DNA of 10,251 nucleotides from Desulfurococcales archaeon. Lineage in GTDB: Archaea > Thermoproteota > Thermoprotei_A > Sulfolobales > Ignisphaeraceae. A program made the position numbers and the translations under genes. A model generated the notes under the pieces. The model did not search any database. It worked only from the letters and a program-made list of their open reading frames with translations, and was not told the origin of the DNA. Shown here piece by piece: positions 1-5,902 of the stretch (position 1 is the first letter of the stretch; every line of letters starts with the position of its first letter). Location of the stretch: assembly GCA_027066265.1 (NCBI GenBank), contig JAMOOB010000221.1, forward strand, positions 1 through 10,251, written 5' to 3'.

Positions 1-42
1 AGATCTTTCCTAGGTAGGCGTTGCGGATAATAGGCTGGTTCG

Positions 43-153
43 ATGGTGCTCGCTGGAGAGTGGTTGGTCAGTAGGAGCCCAAGCGCGGTCGACACCAAGC
101 CCTTCGGCGCCCGTACCCTCATCATCCCTTGGGAGGTGATGCGCTCTGTCTAG
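43..153 (+). CDS. Possible 36-aa ORF, unrecognised, overlapping the start of the methyltransferase gene
   Basis: An ATG-started frame of 36 codons ends at a TAG that overlaps the proposed CTG start of the methyltransferase gene by 8 nt. The motif GGGAGGTGA, which would serve the next gene, lies inside its last codons (W-E-V-M). Composition is protein-like (it ends PWEVMRSV), and the overlap geometry resembles translationally coupled genes. Two stop codons lie just upstream in frame (28-33). It is therefore either a genuine mini-ORF or the tail of a longer gene broken near the window edge. I recognise no family and see no TATA box at the right distance from its ATG. Low confidence. Confidence 0.25.
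   Translation: MVLAGEWLVSRSPSAVDTKPFGARTLIIPWEVMRSV
133..139 (+). promoter_or_regulatory. Shine-Dalgarno motif deciding the methyltransferase start
   Basis: GAGGTGA is the strong crenarchaeal SD motif complementary to the 16S rRNA 3' end. It sits 6 nt before CTG 146 and is not at a useful distance from GTG 212 or ATG 230. The ATG that overlaps its end (139) opens only four codons before a stop. It therefore points to CTG 146 as the initiation site. Confidence 0.6.
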
Positions 154-967
154 GAAGGGTGGTGACTGGACGTATAGGTATTTCGTTGAGCACGCGGATC
201 TGTTCCTCATCGTGATGGAGTCGAGCGCTATGAGGAGGAGAGGAGAGTGGTTAGCGGTATCCGTAGCGAACTACCTACGCAGAAGAGGGATCGAGAGGGG
301 TAGGATCCTAGACGTTGGGTGCGGTACGGGTAGGGTAGCGATCCCTCTAGCTATGCAGGGATTCGATGTTGTTGGGATAGACATCTCTCCTCGATACATA
401 GAGATCGCTACGAAGAGAGCGCGAGAACTCGGTCTAGAGACCCATGCTAGGTTCGTGCTATGCGATGCTAGGGAGATGGCTAAGTGTCTCCAGAACTACA
501 AACCCTTCGACGTGGTCCTCTTCGTGTGGTCCACGGTCATAGGGTACTACGATCGTGAAGACGATGTGGAGATCCTTAGGCAAGCACTAGAGCTAAGTCA
601 TGGAGAGACCCTGCTGATAATCGCCGATACCGCTAGCAAGGACTTCATATCGTTCCTAAGCAACTTCGTTGGGAACGCTAAGTGGTTCGTAGACTACGAC
701 GATTACGCAGTGGTAGAGTCGCCGCTATTCAACCCGGTTACGGGTGAGTTGATAACGAAGCAGGTATTCTACGCTAAGAAGGGTAGGAACCTCGAGTACG
801 TTGGGGAAGCGAACTTCAAGATAAAGCTCTACTCTCTCGACGAACTCGTCTCCATGGCGCGGGAAGCGGGTTGGTGTCTCGTGGAAGCACTCAAGAGCTT
901 TGCATCGGAGGAACCCTACGTTACGTTGGGAGCGATAAACGCTGTATTCAAGCCGTGTAGAGGGTGA
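146..967 (+). CDS. Class I SAM-dependent methyltransferase, probable CTG start
   Basis: A cytoplasmic class I (Rossmann-fold) methyltransferase of about 273 aa; the substrate is unknown. In CTG-based numbering, motif I is LDVGCGTG (about 55-62), the acidic residue closing strand 2 is in VVGIDIS (D79), and a motif III-like LCDARE lies near 107. The C-terminal half ends with the usual late strands (YVTLGAINAVFK). The first standard start is GTG 212. However, in-frame residues before it, YRYFVEHADLFLIVME, closely resemble the N-terminal helix typical of this family, so the gene should begin earlier. Between TGA 137 and GTG 212 there is no ATG, GTG or TTG; the only plausible start is CTG 146, preceded by GAGGTGA. 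A missed base near 164 could alternatively join GTG 162 to this frame. The gene converges with the acyl-CoA synthetase gene, 17 nt apart. The family is certain, the exact start moderately so. Confidence 0.88.
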   Translation: MSRKGGDWTYRYFVEHADLFLIVMESSAMRRRGEWLAVSVANYLRRRGIERGRILDVGCGTGRVAIPLAMQGFDVVGIDISPRYIEIATKRARELGLETHARFVLCDAREMAKCLQNYKPFDVVLFVWSTVIGYYDREDDVEILRQALELSHGETLLIIADTASKDFISFLSNFVGNAKWFVDYDDYAVVESPLFNPVTGELITKQVFYAKKGRNLEYVGEANFKIKLYSLDELVSMAREAGWCLVEALKSFASEEPYVTLGAINAVFKPCRG

Positions 968-975
968 GGATGAGG

Positions 976-981
976 AAAAGA
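976..981 (-). terminator. Short T-run after the acyl-CoA synthetase beta gene
   Basis: On the minus strand a short pyrimidine stretch containing TTTT follows the acdB stop codon within 10 nt. Archaeal termination commonly uses T-rich stretches without hairpins, but this run is short. Weak call. Confidence 0.2.
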
Positions 982-984
982 GGT

Positions 985-1686
985 TTAGCGAAGGATGATC
1001 CTAGCATCGACTACGAGAGCTCCACGACCTTTCTCGTAGAGCATGATTGGGTTCAGATCCATGTCCTGAACCTCCTCTAGCTCGAGCATCAGCTTCGAGG
1101 TCTTGACGATGATATCCTTGACAGCTTCCAGATCCCTTGGCGGCAAACCTCTGTAGCCCTCCAAGATCTTGAACGATCTTATCTCCCTAATCATCTCCTC
1201 CGCATCGATAGGTTCAACGGGTGCAACACGGAAGCTGACATCCTTCAGAACCTCTACGAAGATTCCACCGAGACCGAACATGATGACGGGTCCGAATATG
1301 GCGTCTCTCGTAGCTCCCACGATGATCTCTATAGCTCCTGGCTCCGCCATCTTCTGAACCAGTACACCTTCGATTCTTGCGTTGGGTGCTCTAGCCTTGA
1401 CGTTCTCCATGATCTTGCGGTACGCTTCCCTAACATCCCTATCCGTAGCGAGGTTAACGATCACGCCACCAACATCGGTTTTGTGCGAGATATCGGGGCT
1501 CACGATCTTGAGAACCACGGGGTACCCAATCCTGCTAGCTATATCAACAGCCTCATCCTCGTTCCTAGCGAATCCGTAGGGAGCTACCGGTATACCGAAG
1601 CTAGCAACGACATCGAGAGCTTCGTGCTCAAGAAGTTTCTTCCTACCCTCAGCACGTGCTTTCTCAACGATGCGCCGTGCATCCAT
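985..1686 (-). CDS. acdB: ADP-forming acyl-CoA (acetyl-CoA) synthetase, beta subunit
   Basis: The beta subunit (233 aa, ATP-grasp_5 type) of the ADP-forming acyl-CoA synthetase. This cytoplasmic enzyme converts acyl-CoA, ADP and phosphate into acid, CoA and ATP, the main substrate-level phosphorylation step of peptide- and sugar-fermenting archaea. Length matches stand-alone archaeal beta subunits. Visible motifs are the ATP-site Lys in YPVVLKIVSP (K60), the phospho-histidine motif DISHKTDVGG (H68), the glycine-rich FGPVIMFGLGG (131-141) and the C-terminal DMDLNPIML (208-216). The frame stays open another 65 codons upstream, but that part is low-complexity and unlike the family. ATG 1686 starts the canonical helix MDARRIVEKA and has GGTGG 6 nt before it. 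The partner alpha subunit is not in this window, so the two must be encoded apart. Acyl substrate specificity cannot be read from the sequence. Confidence 0.93.
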   Translation of the reverse strand: MDARRIVEKARAEGRKKLLEHEALDVVASFGIPVAPYGFARNEDEAVDIASRIGYPVVLKIVSPDISHKTDVGGVIVNLATDRDVREAYRKIMENVKARAPNARIEGVLVQKMAEPGAIEIIVGATRDAIFGPVIMFGLGGIFVEVLKDVSFRVAPVEPIDAEEMIREIRSFKILEGYRGLPPRDLEAVKDIIVKTSKLMLELEEVQDMDLNPIMLYEKGRGALVVDARIILR

Positions 1687-1720
1687 GCAAATCCACCGAG
1701 GGGTTACGAGGGTTAGTCGG

Positions 1721-1726
1721 TAATAA
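1721..1726 (-). promoter_or_regulatory. TATA-like box for acdB
   Basis: TTATTA on the minus strand is centred about 37 nt before ATG 1686. This predicts transcription starting roughly 10 nt upstream of the ATG, with GGTGG (1693-1697) near the very 5' end. Confidence 0.45.
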
Positions 1727-1765
1727 GCGCCGTGTAGACGATGGCTAGATCGTTGCATTGCTAAG

Positions 1766-1775
1766 GAGGATCCTC
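1766..1775. repeat. 10-bp palindrome GAGGATCCTC in the divergent acdB/glycosyltransferase spacer
   Basis: A perfect 10-bp palindrome lies in the 197-nt spacer between the divergent acdB and glycosyltransferase genes, upstream of both TATA boxes. It could be a binding site for a dimeric regulator. At this length it could also be chance. Confidence 0.25.
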
Positions 1776-1849
1776 TGAGTGGTAGGGGTAGGGATGGTGA
1801 TTGCGTAAATTCGTCGTCGGGTTCATCGACGCGTTGATGGGTATCGTAG

Positions 1850-1857
1850 CTATATAG
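1850..1857 (+). promoter_or_regulatory. TATA box of the glycosyltransferase gene (leaderless)
   Basis: CTATATAG is centred about 30 nt before ATG 1884. With the usual archaeal TATA-to-start spacing, transcription should begin at or within a few bases of the ATG, so the mRNA is probably leaderless. No SD motif is present, in agreement. Confidence 0.6.
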
Positions 1858-1883
1858 GTCTCGCGCGCTTGTAGCACCCATCG

Positions 1884-3233
1884 ATGCTGACAGAGGTAGC
1901 TCTGCTAGCGATACTCCTAGCTCTTGCCTGGAACACTCTGTACAACGCTTCGATCGTGTTCCTAGCCATGGATAGGAGCTACGTGGCTAAGCTAGGGGAT
2001 GTACGCAGCTCGATCACGATTCTCGTAGCTGCGAAGAACGAACCTATAGAGGTTCTGGAAGCTACTACGAAGAACGTTGTTGATGCTCTGCAGAGGAGCG
2101 GTGTCGTGGGCGAGCTTCTTCTGGTTCTCGACGATGATCCGAAGTACGTAGCTCAGCTACTCTCTAGAACTCCTCGCGATCCTAGGATCGTTGTGGTGCT
2201 GAGGCTCAACGGTGTTGGTAGGAAGTGTGGTGCTCTAAACCTTGGGTACGCACTCGCTCGCTACGAAAATCTCCTTCTTCTCGATGCCGATGCTAGGATC
2301 GATCCCCGTACCCTCGATAGGTTAGCTAGGTGTAGAGATGTATGCATCGCTCCGTGGAGAAGCTACGGAGTCTACGGTACGTGGATCGAGGAGACTACGA
2401 GGTTCTTAACGGATCTAGGTAGCTGGCTCTACTACCTCCTTCGCCCAAGGCTAGGCCTCTACCCCTACACGCTGGGTAGCGGAACCATCGTTAGGAAGGA
2501 GGTACTCGAGGAGGTGGGTGGTTGGAGGCTAGATGTCGTGCACGACGATATTTGGCTCGGTTCCGAGCTCGCTAAGAGAGGCTACGTCCCTACCATCGTC
2601 GATGGGTGGTGCTACGTATCTACGCCAAGCACGCTTCGAGCAGCTAGGATACAGCTCGAGCGATGGAGTTTCGGAGCTCTGGAGATAGCTACGAGGTTTG
2701 GGAAGAACATCCTCTCGGCACCGCTCAACGCATTGACCAAGTTCGAAGCCTATCTATACCTCCTACAAGCGGTACAATCGTTGATAGCGTTCCTAGGCTT
2801 CGCAACGTGTTTCCCAGCGGTTCTGTTCGAACCTTCGAGAAACCTGTTCGAACCACCTTTCCTAGCGATGATGGGGATAGCCGTAGCGTTGGCGGTACTC
2901 AACTACATCGCTTTGAAGAGGTTCGCAAACTCTTTCGAAGAACCTCTCTACCGCAAGAAGCTTCCCTTCCTCATGGGTAGGGCAAGCGCGTTGAGCGCAA
3001 CGCTCATGCCTTTCCTAGCCATCAACGCTCTGATGGGTTTGCTAGGGAAGAGGATAAGCTTTAGGATCACTCCCAAGAGATACGAACGTGGTCTCGACGT
3101 ATCGATACCGATCTCTGCATCGATGTATCTAGCCCTAGCAATCCTAGCGATACTCTTCGGAAACCAGCCCATAGCGTTGGTGGCTCTATGCTACCTAGCA
3201 GCACCCATCTACGTAGCTCTACGCATACGCTGA
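1884..3233 (+). CDS. Membrane glycosyltransferase, GT2 family (cellulose/hyaluronan synthase-like)
   Basis: A 449-aa integral membrane family 2 glycosyltransferase that should transfer sugars from a nucleotide-sugar donor at the inner membrane face. An N-terminal membrane helix (about 3-28) precedes the GT-A domain. That domain starts at ITILVAAKNEP (44-54) and carries VLDDDP (81-86), GRKCGALN (112-119), the metal-binding DAD (134-136), HDD (220-222) as catalytic-base region, and QLERW (257-261). The Q-x-x-R-W motif is typical of processive, polysaccharide-making GT2 enzymes. About four or more C-terminal helices follow (roughly 288-313, 325-344, 362-386, 412-446). The N-terminus and a TATA box 30 nt upstream support ATG 1884 as a leaderless start. 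Product (exopolysaccharide, glycolipid or S-layer glycan) is not determinable. A polyprenol-kinase-like gene lies two genes downstream, which would fit a lipid-linked glycan role. Confidence 0.9.
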   Translation: MLTEVALLAILLALAWNTLYNASIVFLAMDRSYVAKLGDVRSSITILVAAKNEPIEVLEATTKNVVDALQRSGVVGELLLVLDDDPKYVAQLLSRTPRDPRIVVVLRLNGVGRKCGALNLGYALARYENLLLLDADARIDPRTLDRLARCRDVCIAPWRSYGVYGTWIEETTRFLTDLGSWLYYLLRPRLGLYPYTLGSGTIVRKEVLEEVGGWRLDVVHDDIWLGSELAKRGYVPTIVDGWCYVSTPSTLRAARIQLERWSFGALEIATRFGKNILSAPLNALTKFEAYLYLLQAVQSLIAFLGFATCFPAVLFEPSRNLFEPPFLAMMGIAVALAVLNYIALKRFANSFEEPLYRKKLPFLMGRASALSATLMPFLAINALMGLLGKRISFRITPKRYERGLDVSIPISASMYLALAILAILFGNQPIALVALCYLAAPIYVALRIR

Positions 3234-3237
3234 GGAG

Positions 3238-3247
3238 TACCTAGGTA
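3238..3247. repeat. 10-bp palindrome TACCTAGGTA upstream of the ProC-like gene
   Basis: This perfect palindrome lies just after the glycosyltransferase stop and about 30 nt before the presumed TATA box of the next gene. The identical decamer forms the centre of the vapB operator candidate at 6571-6580, and a near match (CCTAGGTA) occurs at 9-16. It may be a regulator site or reflect the general CTAG-richness here. Confidence 0.25.
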
Positions 3248-3272
3248 GGTTCTGGAACACGTTAACCGCAAG

Positions 3273-3278
3273 AAATAT
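3273..3278 (+). promoter_or_regulatory. TATA-like element for the ProC-like gene
   Basis: AAATAT preceded by purines lies about 48 nt before CTG 3324. It predicts a start site near 3302 and a leader of about 22 nt, long enough to include the SD motif at 3311-3315. The match to the TATA consensus is weak. Confidence 0.3.
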
Positions 3279-3310
3279 CGGTGGGTAGCTCCGATCCCTA
3301 CCATCGGTGC

Positions 3311-3315
3311 GGTGA
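3311..3315 (+). promoter_or_regulatory. Shine-Dalgarno motif deciding the ProC-like start
   Basis: GGTGA stands 8 nt before CTG 3324, normal spacing. It is 26 nt before GTG 3342, too far for initiation there. The TTG at 3317 is out of frame and meets a stop five codons later. Confidence 0.55.
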
Positions 3316-3323
3316 TTTGATTC

Positions 3324-4121
3324 CTGGATCTTAAGATCGGTGTGATCGGTATCGGTAGCATCGGTACGGCTATCGTGAAAGGTCTTCTGAACACAGGTGA
3401 AGTACCTCCATCCAACATCTATGCCTCTGCAAGAAGGTTCGAATCCTTGGAGCGTGCAAGATCTCTAGGAATCAACGTCTCCATGGATAACCGCTGGATC
3501 GTTACCAACAGCGATGTTGTGATCCTCGCAGTCAAGCCTTTTCAGGTAGAGAACGTGTTGAAGGAGGTTAGGGATCTACTCGATGGAAAGGTGTTGGTAT
3601 CGCTCGTACCCTTCGCAACCATCGACCGCATCAGGGAGCTCATCGGCGATGGTGTGGGTGTGGAGATCTACCGCGCTATGCCCAACGTAAACGTTGAGAT
3701 CAATGCAGGGTTCACGGCTCTCACGGGTAGCGGTATGCGTAGAGATATCGTTGGCTACGTCTTTGGATTGCTGGGACGTACGGTGTGGGTCGAGGAAAAG
3801 GTTCTCGATCTCTTGACTTTGCTCACAGCGTGTACCCCCGCAATCATAGCGGAGATCCTCGATGCATTCATGTTGGCGGGTCTCTACCTAGGGATACCTA
3901 AGGAGATCGTCGAGGAAGCCGTGGTGCATACCTTCGTCGGTACGTCGATGAACGTACTTCGAAACGGTGTGTACAGCGTTAGGAACCGCGTGATTACGCC
4001 TAGGGGGCTGACGATCAAGATGATCAAGCACTTTCTGAGAACCAACGTTAAGTACTCGATCGTGGAGAGCATCGTGGAGACGTATCGAGAGCTCGAGAAA
4101 GCGATGAGCGTCTATACCTAA
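3324..4121 (+). CDS. proC: Pyrroline-5-carboxylate reductase-like protein (divergent ProC family), probable CTG start
   Basis: A 265-aa NAD(P)H-dependent reductase of the ProC family. Classical members reduce 1-pyrroline-5-carboxylate to proline in the cytoplasm. Reading from CTG gives MDLKIGVIGIGSIG, the complete first strand and GxGxxG loop (G9, G11, G14); the first standard start, GTG 3342, would delete that strand. An in-frame TGA (3318) lies six bases before the CTG, and no ATG, GTG or TTG lies between. AVKP (69-72) and RAMPN (117-121) are conserved. The substrate-side motifs are not: the usual GSGPAY appears as ACTPAI (169-174), the motif after RAMPN is VNVE instead of TP, and PGGTT is PRGLT (226-230) with only its last Thr kept. 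The fold is clear, but substrate may differ from P5C. The next gene follows after 61 nt with its own TATA box. Confidence 0.82.
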   Translation: MDLKIGVIGIGSIGTAIVKGLLNTGEVPPSNIYASARRFESLERARSLGINVSMDNRWIVTNSDVVILAVKPFQVENVLKEVRDLLDGKVLVSLVPFATIDRIRELIGDGVGVEIYRAMPNVNVEINAGFTALTGSGMRRDIVGYVFGLLGRTVWVEEKVLDLLTLLTACTPAIIAEILDAFMLAGLYLGIPKEIVEEAVVHTFVGTSMNVLRNGVYSVRNRVITPRGLTIKMIKHFLRTNVKYSIVESIVETYRELEKAMSVYT

Positions 4122-4126
4122 CGAAC

Positions 4127-4134
4127 CTTTTCTC
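4127..4134 (+). terminator. Short T-rich stretch after the ProC-like gene
   Basis: CCTTTTCT begins 6 nt after the stop codon. It is compatible with a weak archaeal T-rich terminator and lies just before the TATA box of the next gene. Confidence 0.22.
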
Positions 4135-4149
4135 GATATGCGTAAACCT

Positions 4150-4157
4150 TCTATATT
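4150..4157 (+). promoter_or_regulatory. TATA box of the polyprenol-kinase-like gene (leaderless)
   Basis: TCTATATT is centred about 29 nt before ATG 4183, the spacing expected for a leaderless transcript starting at that ATG. It argues against the upstream in-frame ATG at 4138, which would place this element inside the coding region. Confidence 0.55.
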
Positions 4158-4182
4158 CCTCCCTTCATCGAGTTGCTGTGGT

Positions 4183-4776
4183 ATGGATAGAGAGGCGGTG
4201 CTGAAGGAGATCAAGAGGAAGAGCATACATACGATACCGGGCTTCGCTGCGATACCCATAGTTGTGTGGCTCGGCAAGATCGTTGCGATACCGATAGCGA
4301 TACTCTTCCTAGTTCTCTACACCTTGAACGAGCTGTACCTAGCTGGATTGATTAGGAGACCGATACCGATAGCTACCCACACGTTCCACATCATGGCGAG
4401 GAGGGAAGAGATCGAGAAGAAGACGTTCATCGGTACGGTCATCTTCTGGTCCGCGACCGTACTCATAATAGCGTTCCTACCACCAGAGAAAGCTGCTGCA
4501 GCAATCATGGTATCTAGCTTCGGCGATGCTGCCGCTGCAATCGTTGGGAAGGCGATGGGTATAGCAAAGCTTCCCTACAGCGATAGGAAGACCTTGGGAG
4601 GCTTCCTAGCGATGCTAGCGACCTCGATCCTTTGCTACATCGTTGCAGGGATAGAGCTCTCCCCAAGCCTAGTCGTAGCCTTCGCATCGATGGTGGTAGA
4701 GAGCTTGACTCCGGTATGGTACCTAGACGAACTCACCGTACCAGCAACCGTAGCCATTCTCCTAGCATTGATGTAG
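4183..4776 (+). CDS. Polyprenol/dolichol kinase-like membrane protein (SEC59/VTE5 family)
   Basis: A small polytopic membrane protein (197 aa) of the CTP-dependent dolichol/phytol kinase family. Relatives phosphorylate the hydroxyl of a long isoprenoid alcohol; in archaea this could recycle geranylgeraniol for lipids or make dolichol phosphate for glycosylation. Signature stretches are EIKRKSIH (9-16), FGDAAAAIVGK (113-123), DRKTLGGF (134-141), and the C-terminal VVESLTPVWYLDELTVP (171-187), matching the family's E...DDNLTVP ending with D-E in place of D-D-N. About five to six hydrophobic helices alternate with these loops. ATG 4183 is preferred over ATG 4138 because the extra 15 residues are unlike the family and a TATA box lies between. 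The gene converges with the nitroreductase, 44 nt apart. The family call is good; the substrate is inferred. Confidence 0.83.
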   Translation: MDREAVLKEIKRKSIHTIPGFAAIPIVVWLGKIVAIPIAILFLVLYTLNELYLAGLIRRPIPIATHTFHIMARREEIEKKTFIGTVIFWSATVLIIAFLPPEKAAAAIMVSSFGDAAAAIVGKAMGIAKLPYSDRKTLGGFLAMLATSILCYIVAGIELSPSLVVAFASMVVESLTPVWYLDELTVPATVAILLALM

Positions 4777-4820
4777 TTCTCGAATCCGTGAATACCCATC
4801 GCTGTGCTTCGAGAAACGTT

Positions 4821-5429
4821 CTAGATCATCTTAACGACCTTAGACAAATCCTTGCGTCTCTTCCTAGGCCCAACCTCTTCCGCTGGATATCCGAGAGCAA
4901 TCAACGCCTGTAGCTCGCATCCTGGAGGAGGTTCTAGAACTTCATCGAACTTCTCTCGGAGAAGCAGAGGTACCCCTAGCCAAACACCGCCCAAACCCAT
5001 GGCGTGAGCAGTCAGCAGCATGTTCTCGATGGCGGCAGCAAGGCTCTGCACAGCCATGAGTTTCTCGAACTCGTAGAACTCGTCTCGGTACAGCCTCTCC
5101 CTAAGATCTATATATGCAGCTATGTAGATGGGAGCGAAGTACATACCTTCCTCGATCCTACGCATCCACTTCTCAAGCTTTTCCACTGGAAGAGGTTCTC
5201 TAAGTACCTTCGATGCGTAGAGTCTATGCGCTTCAAGCAGAAGTCTATGTATCGCTCTACGCTTCTCCAAATCCTTGACCACGATGAAGAACCACTGCTC
5301 GCCACCACCAGCAGTAGGAGCACGAATACCTGCTTCAAGGATCTTCGCCAGAACATCGTCGGGTACTGGATCGGGTCGAAACCTACGTACGCTACACCGA
5401 GTCATCACGACCTCTAGGAAGGGTTTCAT
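4821..5429 (-). CDS. Nitroreductase family FMN-dependent oxidoreductase
   Basis: A 202-aa cytoplasmic flavoprotein of the nitroreductase family. Such proteins bind FMN and form dimers that use NAD(P)H to reduce quinones, nitro compounds or other acceptors; the natural substrate here is unknown. The FMN phosphate-binding start RCSVRRF (11-17) is followed by APTAGGGEQW (37-46), the family's usual APSAGNxQPW with changes. The central helix and hinge AVQSLAAAIENMLLTAHAMG..GVWLG (126-152) and the late IALGYPAEE (177-185) with the basic tail RKRRKD (189-194) are typical. Length is normal and the protein looks intact. ATG 5429 is supported by a full family N-terminus and a TATA-like box 33 nt upstream. 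The gene stands alone, convergent with the kinase gene. Confidence 0.9.
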   Translation of the reverse strand: MKPFLEVVMTRCSVRRFRPDPVPDDVLAKILEAGIRAPTAGGGEQWFFIVVKDLEKRRAIHRLLLEAHRLYASKVLREPLPVEKLEKWMRRIEEGMYFAPIYIAAYIDLRERLYRDEFYEFEKLMAVQSLAAAIENMLLTAHAMGLGGVWLGVPLLLREKFDEVLEPPPGCELQALIALGYPAEEVGPRKRRKDLSKVVKMI

Positions 5430-5457
5430 GGTTCATCGAGTACGCAAACGCATCCAG

Positions 5458-5466
5458 ATACTAAAA
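5458..5466 (-). promoter_or_regulatory. TATA-like box of the nitroreductase gene
   Basis: TTTTAGTAT on the minus strand is centred about 33 nt before ATG 5429, predicting a very short leader of roughly 5-8 nt. Confidence 0.4.
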
Positions 5467-5622
5467 CCTGTACGAACATCGCAAACATCGAACCATCGAC
5501 TATGTGTGCAGACCCTCAGCACGTTTCGCATAGATACCGCGAGCTAAGCAAAGAGATGACCGAGCCAAAGCTGCTGAAGTCATAAAGCTCTCCATGCACC
5601 GACGACTCTAGCGCTACTGATG

Positions 5623-5644
5623 AGCCTAGTGGTTCGATTAGGCT
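5623..5644. repeat. Short inverted repeat AGCCTA ... TAGGCT
   Basis: A perfect 6-bp inverted repeat surrounds a 10-nt loop (GTGGTTCGAT) in the gene-poor stretch, immediately before the coding-like open frame. It could form a small hairpin; no function can be assigned. Confidence 0.3.
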
Positions 5645-5902
5645 AGGAAGAATGCGATCTACCTAAGCTATGTAGACGCATCCTCCTTAACGATAGATTC
5701 AAAAGACTTTGCCTTAGCTATAGGTGAAGATGTAGCTGTACTCAAAGACTATAACGAACTTAGAATCTCTGAAGGCCTTTCAGCTCGAAAACGGATTGAA
5801 ACCGTAGCATTTTCGATAAGCAAGTCTATGTATATGAAGTACGTTGCGCTATCAATGGTCTCTGAAGGCTTTGGATCATGGTCGTATCCATCCTCATCGT
5901 TA
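5642..5902 (+). pseudogene. Coding-like open frame without a start, possible gene relic
   Basis: Eighty-seven codons are stop-free between TAG 5639 and TAG 5903. The translation looks like a real protein: it begins ARKNAIYLSYVDASS and continues with DSKDFALAIGEDVAVLKDY and SARKRIETVAFSISK, with purine-rich first codon positions. There is no ATG, GTG, TTG or even CTG in the first two thirds; the first ATG is 5828. It ends 3 nt inside the last codons of the oppositely oriented vapC. I recognise no family. It may be the tail of a gene that lost its 5' end when the island was assembled. A chance open frame is also possible, since 87 codons is not extreme at this GC content. Confidence 0.3.

Larger units (their letters stand above)
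5430..5899. other. 470-nt stretch without a confident gene
   Basis: This lies between the nitroreductase start and the end of the first vapC. It holds the nitroreductase promoter, a 27-codon ATG frame at 5502-5585 (+) of unclear meaning, a short inverted repeat at 5623-5644, and an 87-codon stop-free frame (5642-5902, +) described separately. GC is low here (22 of 60 bases in 5701-5760) compared with about 55% in a sampled line of the glycosyltransferase gene. No tRNA, convincing C/D-box RNA or repeat array was found. Confidence 0.6.

Noticed and set aside
10..210. Minus-strand frame of 66 codons at the left edge
   Set aside because: It lies opposite the methyltransferase start and the small plus-strand ORF, has no promoter, and its translation resembles no protein family.
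1687..1881. 65-residue N-terminal extension of the acyl-CoA synthetase beta subunit
   Set aside because: The extension is unlike the family, runs through the promoters of both divergent genes, and ATG 1686 gives the canonical N-terminus with an SD motif.
5617..5638. CTGATGA followed by GGTTCGAT, hinting at a C/D-box RNA or tRNA T-arm
   Set aside because: No matching D box at the needed distance, no acceptor or anticodon arm, and the T-loop stem does not pair.
5791..5802. GGATTGAAACC resembling the 3' end of an archaeal CRISPR repeat
   Set aside because: Single occurrence with no second copy at repeat-spacer distance, so there is no array.
5766..5870. 11-nt direct repeat TCTCTGAAGGC at 5766 and 5859
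   Set aside because: Only two short copies in the same frame of a possible relic gene; not distinguishable from chance or from a repeated Ser-Glu-Gly codon string.
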